Under the pieces are notes generated by a model, which worked only from the letters and a program-made list of their open reading frames with translations, did not search any database and was not told the DNA's origin. This document shows positions 1 to 5,745 of a stretch of DNA of 5,745 nucleotides, one piece after another; positions within the stretch are counted from its first letter, which is position 1, and each line of letters opens with the position of its first letter. Source of the stretch: Bacteroidales bacterium (GTDB lineage Bacteria; Bacteroidota; Bacteroidia; Bacteroidales; NBLH01); NCBI GenBank assembly GCA_021647685.1, contig JAKIUH010000297.1, positions 1-5,745 of the forward strand, given 5' to 3'. The position numbers and the translations under genes are program-made.

Positions 1-60
1 TACAATTATATATTGACTTTCCCTAACGGACAGGAGAAGGAATATACAAAAAAACATTAA
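1..60 (+). CDS. Probable 3' end of a truncated plus-strand gene
   Basis: Frame 1 is open from the left edge to a TAA at 58-60, giving 19 residues that begin YNYILTFPNG and end EYTKKH. The other two plus frames stop within the first 24 bases. The mixed hydrophobic/charged composition looks like the C-terminal beta-strand and basic tail of a real protein, but this is too short to assign a family. If real, the gene converges on dnaX and the two share the 164-bp gap 61-224. The minus strand is also open here (an ATG at 56-54 reading off the left edge with a hydrophobic start), so the strand assignment is uncertain. Confidence 0.4.
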   Translation, partial: YNYILTFPNGQEKEYTKKH

Positions 61-127
61 GTTTTTATTAATCAACTTTTTATAAAAAGACATAAAAAAT
101 CGGTAAGTATTAAGCTAAGATATTGGA

Positions 128-208
128 AGTCATCTGATGAATGCATCAATTAGAACGAAATAAAACCTATAATAAATTTCTGTTAGTTAGCTAATTCATC
201 TGATGACT
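128..208. repeat. Inverted-repeat element, copy 1 (81 bp)
   Basis: The element has 15-bp arms, AGTCATCTGATGAAT at 128-142 and ATTCATCTGATGACT at 194-208, which are inverted repeats with one mismatch at the centre. Each arm holds an 11-bp odd palindrome TCATC-T-GATGA (130-140 and 196-206), whose centres are 66 bp apart. The AT-rich core shares words with copy 2 at 1945-2021: GAAATAAA, TATAATAA, a CTGT word and TTAGC, in the same order and orientation. It lies 16 bp beyond the dnaX stop codon, in a convergent gap. It could be a dispersed MITE/REP-like repeat, a pair of operator sites, or a bidirectional terminator/RNA-stabilising hairpin. No target-site duplication is visible and there is no U-tract directly after the stem, so a classical intrinsic terminator is less likely. 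Confidence 0.75.
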
Positions 209-224
209 CACGGTATCAGAAAAC

Positions 225-1886
225 TTAAAAATCCAAATTTAGTTTTGTTTTTATTTTTGCAACATTCGGATTTTTTTCGTTCAGATATTTGAATTTATCG
301 GCATCGGTGAACAAATGTTTTTTTGTTTGTTCTTGTTTACTAATTCCAATATTTAATTTTATTTCATCATTTTGCAAAATCTCTTTTAAGGAAGATAAAA
401 GCATTTTTTCTTCTTTAATAAGCGCATCACGCTGTAAATCATTACCTACATTAAATTTAATTTCAAAATTTGCAGCCAAAACAGGTTTTGACATTTTTAA
501 AATACTGTGTAAACGCGGCTTTGTTTGTTTAATTTTATCCGCTGTTTTGTTCCATGCATCAATTAAATCTTCTGCTGTGAATGCATTGGACTTTTTTTCA
601 TTTTCTTGAATTTTCTCTTCTTGTTTTTCAATATTTACGGTTTGTTCTTTTGGGCTTGGTTTTCCGCTTAAAGCTGATTTTATGGAAATGGTACTTGTAG
701 TATTATTTTTTATTTCCGTTTCTTTTTGATATCCGGTTTTTTCTTCCTCTGTTTGATTTGTCTTTGTGTTCTGAGCTACTTGCACTGCCGGCTTATTGGT
801 AATTTGACACATATTAAAAAGTGCCAATTCAACATGTAAACGCTTATCTTGACTGTTTTTATAGTTCAAATCACAACTACTTGCAATATTTAATGCCTGT
901 AACAAAAATTGCAATGAAGCATTTTTTGATTGTTCCAAATATTTTTCTTTTATTGATTTACCCACTTCAAGCAATTCTATGGTCTGCGGGTCTTTACTTA
1001 CCAGCAAATCTCTAAAATGACCGGCTAATCCGACAATAAAATTGTGTCCGTCAAAACCTTTGGTAAGTATTTCATTAAAAATAAGCAATGCTGTACTATA
1101 GTCATTTTTTTGAAATGCATCGGTCAATCGAAAATAAAAATCATAATCTAAAACATTTAAGTTTTCTATTACATTTTTATAGGTAATCTTACTTCCTGAA
1201 AAACTGACAATTTGGTCAAAATAGGAAAGTGCATCGCGCATGGCACCATCTGCTTTTTGAGCAATAATGTTCAAAGCATCGTGTTCGGCTTCAATGCCTT
1301 CTTTTTCTGCAACATAGGCAAGATGTTCCGTAATATCTTCTACTGTAATACGGTTAAAATCAAATATTTGGCAACGCGAAAGTATTGTGGGCAGAATTTT
1401 GTGTTTTTCGGTGGTTGCCAATATAAAAATCGCATGCTTTGGCGGTTCTTCCAAAGTTTTCAGAAAAGCATTAAATGCTTGCGATGAAAGCATGTGTACC
1501 TCATCGATAATATAAACACTTTTTTCACCAATTTGTGGAGGAATACGCACTTGATCAATCAGTGTACGAATATCTTCAACCGAATTGTTTGATGCAGCAT
1601 CCAATTCATGGATGTTGTATGAACGGTTTTCGTTAAAAGCTTTGCAAGATTCACATTCGTTGCAAGGTTCAATATCAGCACTTAGGTTTTGGCAATTAAT
1701 GGTTTTTGCAAAAATTCGTGCACTGGTTGTTTTACCCACACCACGAGGCCCGCAGAACAAGTAGGCATGTGCCAGATGTTCGTTTTTAATCGCATTTTTT
1801 AAGGTTGTTGTAAGCGATTTTTGCCCAACCACCGAATCGAAAGTTGCGGGGCGGTATTTTCGTGCCGATACTATGAAATTGTCCAT
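225..1886 (-). CDS. dnaX: DNA polymerase III subunit gamma/tau (DnaX)
   Basis: This is the ATPase subunit of the replicative clamp loader, which opens the beta sliding clamp and, as tau, couples the loader to polymerase and helicase. The 553-residue product shows every expected motif: Walker A GPRGVGKT (46-53), four zinc-binding cysteines (C65, C75, C78, C81), Walker B IIDEVH (126-131), sensor 1 ATTE (157-160), the SRC arginine finger (170-172) and sensor 2 GAMRDAL (214-220). The collar domain follows to about residue 365. A low-complexity Lys/Glu/Thr/Gln linker (about 370-433) then joins a tau-like C-terminal domain (about 434-553). The start MDNFIVSARKYRPATF matches the usual N-terminus of the family in Bacteroidota, so the ATG at 1886 is secure although no Shine-Dalgarno precedes it. 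Inverted-repeat elements lie 58 bp upstream and 16 bp downstream. An in-phase slippery heptamer at codons 430-432 may allow a shorter gamma-like product. Confidence 0.97.
   Translation of the reverse strand: MDNFIVSARKYRPATFDSVVGQKSLTTTLKNAIKNEHLAHAYLFCGPRGVGKTTSARIFAKTINCQNLSADIEPCNECESCKAFNENRSYNIHELDAASNNSVEDIRTLIDQVRIPPQIGEKSVYIIDEVHMLSSQAFNAFLKTLEEPPKHAIFILATTEKHKILPTILSRCQIFDFNRITVEDITEHLAYVAEKEGIEAEHDALNIIAQKADGAMRDALSYFDQIVSFSGSKITYKNVIENLNVLDYDFYFRLTDAFQKNDYSTALLIFNEILTKGFDGHNFIVGLAGHFRDLLVSKDPQTIELLEVGKSIKEKYLEQSKNASLQFLLQALNIASSCDLNYKNSQDKRLHVELALFNMCQITNKPAVQVAQNTKTNQTEEEKTGYQKETEIKNNTTSTISIKSALSGKPSPKEQTVNIEKQEEKIQENEKKSNAFTAEDLIDAWNKTADKIKQTKPRLHSILKMSKPVLAANFEIKFNVGNDLQRDALIKEEKMLLSSLKEILQNDEIKLNIGISKQEQTKKHLFTDADKFKYLNEKNPNVAKIKTKLNLDF
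552..597 (-). other. Candidate -1 frameshift site in dnaX (gamma/tau recoding)
   Basis: On the coding strand, codons 430-432 read GAA AAA AAG (599-591) and contain the heptamer A AAA AAG (597-591) in exactly the phase used by the programmed -1 frameshift of E. coli dnaX. After a -1 slip, reading continues GTC CAA TGC and so on for ten codons to TGA (561-559). The product would be 442 residues, close to the 431 of E. coli gamma, and would end just after the collar domain and linker. Downstream, ATGCAT at 586-581 can pair with ATGCAT at 559-554, extended by CC/GG across a bulge, around a 21-nt loop. That stem begins only about one base after the heptamer, and there is no strong upstream Shine-Dalgarno-like stimulator. 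Other A7 runs occur in this AT-rich gene, so use of the site is an inference. Confidence 0.35.
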
Positions 1887-1944
1887 ACAAATTCAGAATT
1901 TATTTTTAACCTTAAATCCGCAAATATCAAATCAAGCAGTTGAT

Positions 1945-2021
1945 AGTCATCGGATGAATAAATAAAAGTGAAATAAACCATATAATAATTGGCTGTAAAT
2001 TAGCCTGTTCATCCGATGACT
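1945..2021. repeat. Inverted-repeat element, copy 2 (77 bp)
   Basis: The arms AGTCATCGGATGAA (1945-1958) and TTCATCCGATGACT (2008-2021) are perfect 14-bp inverted repeats. Each contains the odd palindrome TCATC-N-GATGA (1947-1957 and 2009-2019), centred 62 bp apart. The core is homologous to copy 1 and also holds a small GGCT/AGCC stem (1991-1994 with 2002-2005, 7-nt loop). An additional outer inverted repeat, ATCCGCAA (1916-1923) with TTGCGGAT (2021-2028), brackets the element. It lies 58 bp upstream of the dnaX start and 139 bp beyond the Smr stop, so it could sit in the dnaX leader or between the transcripts. Unlike copy 1, its arms pair without mismatch, which suggests selection on pairing or dyad symmetry, or recent insertion. 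Confidence 0.8.
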
Positions 2022-2046
2022 TGCGGATATATGGTTTAAAGTTGTG

Positions 2047-2097
2047 CAAATTTACAAGTTTCGTAAAAGAATAAAAAAAGGAAATAATCCAAACTTA
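2047..2097 (-). promoter_or_regulatory. Candidate dnaX promoter -7 boxes (Bacteroidota type)
   Basis: Two minus-strand matches to the Bacteroidota -7 consensus TAnnTTTG occur in this gap: TAAATTTG (2054-2047) and TAAGTTTG (2097-2090). Neither has a clear TTTG/TTG -33 partner at the usual 19-21 bp, and matches are expected by chance in such AT-rich DNA. If either is used, the dnaX transcript would have a leader of roughly 150-200 nt containing inverted-repeat copy 2. The rest of the gap, 2098-2160, is AT-rich with nothing else recognisable. Confidence 0.25.
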
Positions 2098-2160
2098 TTT
2101 TTATTATACATATATTGTTGATTATTAATTATTTATGAGCTTGTATCTGTTGATAACTTT

Positions 2161-3207
2161 TTAATGCAAATATACCATGGTAGCACCAAAACCATACTCT
2201 TGAAATGATGCATCTTGAAAGCGATATTTTTTATATCGGCGTTTCAATTCGTTGCGTAATTCAGTTTTAAGTGTGCCATTTCCCTTTCCATGGATAAAAA
2301 TAATTTTTTGCACTTTTTCATGAATGGCTTTTTGCATTTCACGTTCAAAATGTTCCATTTGTACATCAAGCATTTCTTTATTGCTCATGCCGCTAGTATC
2401 ATCAAGAAGTTCATGTATATGCAAATCTATTTCACGCACTTCTTTTCTTTTGGCCGATCGTAATTGTCTGGCTTTATTTTCTTTTTCACTTTTATTTTTT
2501 TCATACATTGCCCGCTTAATTTCCTCCGGGCTTATTTCGGGCATAAGTTGTTCTTGCTTATTTTCGTCATAAACATCTATAATAAAAGCATTTTCGTAAA
2601 AAAAATCGTTTTCGGCGAAACTACTTTGCTTAAAGAACTTAACAGGATTAAGTTTTATTTCTTTAGAAATAGCAGGTTTTACATTGTGCGGCTTATTTTT
2701 ATAAAATATACTTTGTACCACTAAGGAATCCATATCCCGAAAAAGCTCTTTTTTAAAGGTTTTCAAAGCAATTTTACTGTTTGGTTCTAATGCTCCGGGA
2801 TGACTTACATGAAATGCTCCAAACTTTATCATTACATTATAGTACACATAATAATTACTATCGTTGATAAAGTACAGTTCCAAATCACTTTCAGTAAGTT
2901 TCTTCTGATTTTCAGGGACAAAGGCTAACAAAGTAGAAATTGTATCATCTTCTTTTTCTTCGGGTTCTTCTTCCGGCTCCTGTTGTTTTTGCTTTTTTGA
3001 AATATTTTCATATACCAAATCATCTTGCGTAAGTTTTGGTGCATCGTAATTACCAACATTTACAGGTATTAACTCTTTAATCAGTACCGGAATTTCAAAA
3101 TCATCTTCATTTAAAACAGCAACTGTTTCATCATCAATAAACTTTACTATTGTTCCTCCTCCTACATCGTTTAAAAAACGAACTTTGTCTCCTATATTGT
3201 ATTGCAT
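2161..3207 (-). CDS. DUF2027 and Smr domain protein
   Basis: The 348-residue protein begins with a small beta-rich KOW/SH3-like segment, MQYNIGDKVRFLNDVGGG (residues 1-50). An acidic linker follows (about 75-88, EPEEEPEEKEDD), then a central beta-rich domain (about 90-222) of the DUF2027 type, then a Lys/Arg/Glu-rich probable helix (about 226-257). It ends in a complete Smr domain (258-348). The Smr signature residues are visible: DLH at 261-263, HGKGNG at 306-311 and the terminal GFGATMVYL. Smr domains, named after MutS2, bind nucleic acid and some are endonucleases acting on branched DNA or on RNA. The activity of this Bacteroidota subfamily is not known to me. No signal peptide or membrane segment is seen, so it should be cytoplasmic. 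There is no MutS ATPase, so this is not MutS2 itself. The start codon directly follows an octamer repeat array and lacks a Shine-Dalgarno. Confidence 0.9.
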   Translation of the reverse strand: MQYNIGDKVRFLNDVGGGTIVKFIDDETVAVLNEDDFEIPVLIKELIPVNVGNYDAPKLTQDDLVYENISKKQKQQEPEEEPEEKEDDTISTLLAFVPENQKKLTESDLELYFINDSNYYVYYNVMIKFGAFHVSHPGALEPNSKIALKTFKKELFRDMDSLVVQSIFYKNKPHNVKPAISKEIKLNPVKFFKQSSFAENDFFYENAFIIDVYDENKQEQLMPEISPEEIKRAMYEKNKSEKENKARQLRSAKRKEVREIDLHIHELLDDTSGMSNKEMLDVQMEHFEREMQKAIHEKVQKIIFIHGKGNGTLKTELRNELKRRYKKYRFQDASFQEYGFGATMVYLH

Positions 3208-3210
3208 TTT

Positions 3211-3266
3211 TTAAATTGTTAAATTGTTAGATTTTTAGATTGTTAAATTGTTAAACTGTTAGATTG
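3211..3266. repeat. Tandem octamer array TTARAYTG x7 upstream of the Smr gene
   Basis: Seven consecutive 8-bp units lie in perfect register: TTAAATTG, TTAAATTG, TTAGATTT, TTAGATTG, TTAAATTG, TTAAACTG, TTAGATTG. A decayed eighth (TCAAAACT) follows at 3267-3274. The array ends 3 nt before the Smr gene ATG (3207-3205), so it occupies the ribosome-binding and leader region. A lone related word, ATTGTTAAAT, recurs at 3333-3342. Unit divergence (R and Y positions) shows the array is not newly expanded. Gain or loss of units would alter leader length or promoter spacing without touching the reading frame. Confidence 0.8.
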
Positions 3267-3386
3267 TCAAAACTTGTCCGACTATTGGCGGATTGTTACT
3301 TGGTTCTTGGCGCTGGGTTCTGTTGTTCATTGATTGTTAAATATTGTGCACTTTATCTGCTTTTTATTAAGCTAGAATCTGCTTGT

Positions 3387-3416
3387 CAAGGTGTTAATAT
3401 GTTAATTAACAGCTTG
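3387..3416. terminator. Strong AT-rich hairpin between the dehydrogenase and Smr genes
   Basis: CAAGGTGTTAAT (3387-3398) pairs with ATTAACAGCTTG (3405-3416) in a 12-bp stem with one mismatch and a 6-nt loop. The 3' half also contains the palindrome GTTAATTAAC (3401-3410). It lies about 70 nt past the dehydrogenase stop codon in the direction of transcription. A role at the 3' end of that mRNA is plausible, but the minus strand after the stem is not T-rich, so it is not a standard intrinsic terminator. The remainder of the 278-bp gap (3208-3485) holds the octamer array, a short GGTTCTTGGCGCTGGGTTCT direct-repeat patch near 3302-3321, and no gene I can support. Confidence 0.35.
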
Positions 3417-3485
3417 TTGTAATAGATTTTAATCAATTCACGTCTAGACCCTCAGCAATAAACGCAAAATTTACAGATATGAGGA

Positions 3486-4640
3486 TTAAATTTTATTTCC
3501 AAACATTAAATCTGTAATTTTCTCCAAATCTGTTTCACTTAATTCTTGATAATAACCGTTTACTTTTGTTTTTATCATTGCATTTACTATTTCCTCTTTC
3601 CGGCTAACATCAATATTTATATCCTGTAATTTTACCGGTGCTTTTATTTGCCGGAAAAATGTTTCTAATTTCACAATAAAATCATCGCATTCATTTGTAT
3701 TGAAAATTAATTTTGCCAATTGCTTAATTCTATCAGGAATTCGGTTCTTCATTAGTTTGAGCCAAGCTGGATAAGCGATTGATAAGCTTGCTCCATGCGG
3801 TGTATCATAAAGTACTGATAAGGTATGTCCAATAGCATGAACGCCCCAATCTCCACTTCCTGCACGACCGTATGCCGTAGTTCCGTTTAGTGCGCTGGTA
3901 GCTATCCACATAATGTTTGCACGATAATCATAATTATCCGGTTCTTTTAAAACGGGCAATGCATAGCGCATGGCTTCTTGTACAATAGCCTGTACAAAAC
4001 GATCGGATAAATCGGCTTTACCGGCAGCAAAAAAAGCTTCAAAGCTGTGTGCAATTAAATCAACAATTCCGTATGCAGTATATTCGGGCGATACAAAATA
4101 AGTATAAACAGGGTCTAGAAATGAATGCTTCGGAAAAATCAATGGGTTTTTATGTGCCATTTTTTCACCGGTTTCAGGATTCTGAACCACTGCAAACATA
4201 TTCATTTCACTACCTGTTGCAGCTAAGGTTAATACAGCAATTAAAGGCAGACTCTTTTTAGGAAAAGCGCGCATCTTCATTACTTTCCATGCATCTAAAT
4301 TTCCGGGGATACAAAGTGCAATCATTTTTGCCGAATCAATCACACTGCCGCCCCCAAGTGCAATTACCATATCTACTTGATTTTCAATACCAAGTTTTAT
4401 TGCATTTTGCACATCTTCAATTACAGGGTTAGACTTAATTCCACTGTATTCGGTTATTTGCATTCCAAACTTATTTAACTGTGCCACAACATCGTCATAC
4501 GAGCCGTTTTTCTTTACCGAGCCTTTTCCATATACCAGTAATACTTTAGTCCCATATTGACGTACAGTTTTTCCTAGATTGGAAACAACCTCTTTCCCAA
4601 AATGTAACTGAACAGGATTATATGCCACAAAGTTTTCCAT
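3486..4640 (-). CDS. Iron-containing alcohol dehydrogenase (butanol dehydrogenase / YqhD-like)
   Basis: This is a group III metal-dependent alcohol dehydrogenase of 384 residues, the normal full length, predicted to interconvert aldehydes and alcohols with NAD(P)H in the cytoplasm. The N-terminal Rossmann-like part has YGKGSVKKNGSYDD (37-50), the YqhD/butanol-dehydrogenase nucleotide loop, and the pyrophosphate-binding GGGSVIDSAK (96-105). The helical C-terminal part supplies the expected metal ligands: D194 and H198 in YGIVDLIAHSFEAFF, H268 in GDWGVHAIGH, and H282 in YDTPHGASLSIAYPAW. The loop resembling the NADPH-binding segment of E. coli YqhD favours NADPH, but cofactor and substrate cannot be fixed from sequence. 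Aldehyde detoxification or fermentative alcohol formation are the likely roles. The gene is transcribed divergently from the PAS sensor gene, with 64 bp between start codons, and the ATG at 4640 gives the standard family N-terminus. Confidence 0.95.
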   Translation of the reverse strand: MENFVAYNPVQLHFGKEVVSNLGKTVRQYGTKVLLVYGKGSVKKNGSYDDVVAQLNKFGMQITEYSGIKSNPVIEDVQNAIKLGIENQVDMVIALGGGSVIDSAKMIALCIPGNLDAWKVMKMRAFPKKSLPLIAVLTLAATGSEMNMFAVVQNPETGEKMAHKNPLIFPKHSFLDPVYTYFVSPEYTAYGIVDLIAHSFEAFFAAGKADLSDRFVQAIVQEAMRYALPVLKEPDNYDYRANIMWIATSALNGTTAYGRAGSGDWGVHAIGHTLSVLYDTPHGASLSIAYPAWLKLMKNRIPDRIKQLAKLIFNTNECDDFIVKLETFFRQIKAPVKLQDINIDVSRKEEIVNAMIKTKVNGYYQELSETDLEKITDLMFGNKI

Positions 4641-4704
4641 ACAAAAATTTTTTATTAATTTGTAGGCTGTAAAGATACTTTAATTTGAAAAATAATCCTT
4701 TAAA
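4641..4704. promoter_or_regulatory. Divergent promoter region for the dehydrogenase and PAS sensor genes
   Basis: These 64 bp must carry both start signals unless transcripts overlap. For the plus-strand sensor gene, TTTG (4659-4662), an 18-bp gap and TAATTTG (4681-4687) approximate the Bacteroidota -33/-7 pattern, although the -7 box is one base short of TAnnTTTG. The word TTAATTTG occurs twice, 25 bp apart (4655-4662 and 4680-4687). For the minus-strand dehydrogenase, TATCTTTA (4677-4670) is one base from the -7 consensus, with no clear -33 box. The two candidates overlap closely, so the promoters could interfere with each other. Neither start codon has a Shine-Dalgarno. Confidence 0.35.
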
Positions 4705-5745
4705 ATGGATAAAAATCAGGAAAAAAAATATCAGGAAATTATTAAGAATCTTAAAAATCAGATAATTAATCTAAAATATGAGTTGGGCGATTCGAAAAAA
4801 AGGGAATTTGAGTTTCGTAAAATTGTAGATGATGCAGGTGCATATATAATTAAAATTTTTAAAGATTATCGTATTGATTATCTAAATAATTTGGCAAAAA
4901 CACTTTTTAAGCCGGAATATGATGATATTATCGGTAAAAGCCTGCTTGAAGTTTTAATTGGTGGTCAAATTGAATATGGAGAAGCTAAAGATTTAAAATT
5001 TAAGGAAATTTTTTCTGAACCATATGTTAGTAATAGTTTTACATCCAAGCAACATACGCGTAACAATGAAGAAATTTGGATTTTATGGAATAGTAATCCC
5101 AATTTTGATGAGCAAGGAAATTTTTTATATTATACATTAATTGGCAATAATATTACCAATAAAATCGAAAAAGAAGCTTTAATCAATAGCCATAAAAAAA
5201 TTATTGAAGAAAAAAACGAAGAATTACGAAGAATAAATAAGGAGTTAAACGAATCGTATAATCGTCAAAAAGAATCACTTGAAAAACTTTCGCAAAGTGA
5301 ATTACGTTTTCGTATTATGGGAAAAAGTATTCCTTTCGGGATTTTTATTAGTACGCCTGCCGGAAAAAATAATTATGTAAATCTTTTTTACCGTAAATTG
5401 TGTGGTCTAAATAAGGAAGAAGCCCTTGAATCTGAATTGTTAGATACAATTTATCTTGATGATAAGGAAAGTGTTAAAAAAAGATGGCTTTCGGCACTTC
5501 AAAAACCTGAGATGAAATTCAATATGCGTTTTAGATTAGTGAATAAACAATCAGGCAAAATCTATAAAGTGCACACGATTATAAAAGAAATGCGGCATGA
5601 AGATAAATTATTGGGCTACGTTGGCGTTATTGAGGATATTACAAAAACAGAGCGAATACTGAATAAACTGCGTAATTATGAGCTTATTATTCGTAATTCA
5701 ACCGAAATGATGTCTTTAATCAGTCGTGATTTCAGGTATCTTGCT
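4705..5745 (+). CDS. Multi-PAS sensory protein, N-terminal part (truncated by the window edge)
   Basis: An uninterrupted frame runs from ATG 4705 through 347 codons to the right edge. An in-frame TAA at 4693-4695 lies just upstream and the next Met is at residue 206, so the start is secure. Residues 1-34 form a charged, helical N-terminus. A first PAS-like domain spans about 35-153, including the typical IDYLNNLAKTLF and YTLIGNNIT segments. A Lys/Glu-rich coiled coil runs from about 153 to 198. A second PAS domain with its PAC end (GYVGVIEDITK, 304-314) spans about 199-314, and a third PAS domain opens at about 324 (NSTEMMSLISRDFRYLA at the edge). No transmembrane segment or signal peptide is seen, so the visible part is cytoplasmic. 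The output domain is missing: histidine kinase is the commonest partner, but a nucleotide cyclase, GGDEF domain or SpoIIE-type phosphatase is possible. It may or may not regulate the divergent dehydrogenase. Confidence 0.85.
   Translation, partial: MDKNQEKKYQEIIKNLKNQIINLKYELGDSKKREFEFRKIVDDAGAYIIKIFKDYRIDYLNNLAKTLFKPEYDDIIGKSLLEVLIGGQIEYGEAKDLKFKEIFSEPYVSNSFTSKQHTRNNEEIWILWNSNPNFDEQGNFLYYTLIGNNITNKIEKEALINSHKKIIEEKNEELRRINKELNESYNRQKESLEKLSQSELRFRIMGKSIPFGIFISTPAGKNNYVNLFYRKLCGLNKEEALESELLDTIYLDDKESVKKRWLSALQKPEMKFNMRFRLVNKQSGKIYKVHTIIKEMRHEDKLLGYVGVIEDITKTERILNKLRNYELIIRNSTEMMSLISRDFRYLA

Noticed and set aside
76..89. Perfect palindrome CTTTTTATAAAAAG after the putative plus-strand gene end
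   Set aside because: It is almost only A and T and has a 2-nt centre, so it makes a poor hairpin. Such palindromes are expected by chance in this AT-rich gap.
141..565. 12-bp word ATGCATCAATTA shared by repeat copy 1 (141-152) and dnaX (554-565)
   Set aside because: A single 12-bp match in a 5.7-kb AT-rich window is near chance expectation, and the flanks do not extend it.
289..609. Plus-strand 106-codon open frame inside dnaX
   Set aside because: It is antisense to the well-supported dnaX coding sequence and its translation resembles no family. It is a shadow frame of an AT-rich gene.
1887..2160. Riboswitch or tRNA in the dnaX upstream gap
   Set aside because: There is no cloverleaf or known riboswitch core. 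The only clear structure is the inverted-repeat element.
2324..2724. Overlapping plus-strand frames of 82 and 86 codons inside the Smr gene
   Set aside because: The Ser/Phe/Ile-rich translations come from reading Lys/Glu-rich codons antisense. The minus-strand gene has clear domains.
3211..3274. CRISPR array interpretation of the octamer repeats
   Set aside because: The units are 8 bp and contiguous with no spacers, and no cas genes are nearby. It is a simple tandem repeat.
4049..4261. Plus-strand 70-codon frame inside the alcohol dehydrogenase gene
   Set aside because: It is antisense to conserved catalytic motifs of the dehydrogenase, with no recognisable product or start signal.

Overview
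The window looks like an ordinary, AT-rich chromosomal segment from a member of the Bacteroidota. Three things point there: a DnaX whose N-terminus and sequence style are typical of that phylum, a DUF2027-Smr fusion protein whose architecture is mainly known from Bacteroidota, and start codons with no recognisable Shine-Dalgarno sequence. This assignment rests on recognition of the protein families, not on a search.

Layout from left to right: positions 1-60 hold what is probably the 3' end of a plus-strand gene. A convergent intergenic gap follows (61-224) with the first copy of an ~80-bp inverted-repeat element. Then come three minus-strand genes: dnaX (225-1886), a DUF2027-Smr protein (2161-3207) and an iron-dependent alcohol dehydrogenase (3486-4640). 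They are separated by gaps of 274 and 278 bp, so they are probably separate transcription units and not a tight operon. The dnaX-Smr gap carries the second copy of the inverted-repeat element. The Smr-dehydrogenase gap carries a seven-unit octamer tandem repeat ending 3 nt before the Smr start codon, and a strong AT-rich hairpin. A 64-bp divergent promoter region (4641-4704) separates the dehydrogenase from a plus-strand multi-PAS sensor protein that runs off the right edge.

The genes do not form an evident pathway: replication clamp loader, putative nucleic-acid-binding Smr protein, carbonyl/alcohol redox enzyme, and sensory protein. I found no convincing new multi-gene system. The most interesting signals are non-coding or recoding: the paired inverted-repeat elements on both sides of dnaX, an in-phase A AAA AAG heptamer at dnaX codons 430-432 that would yield a gamma-like 442-residue product by -1 frameshifting, and the octamer array abutting the Smr start codon.
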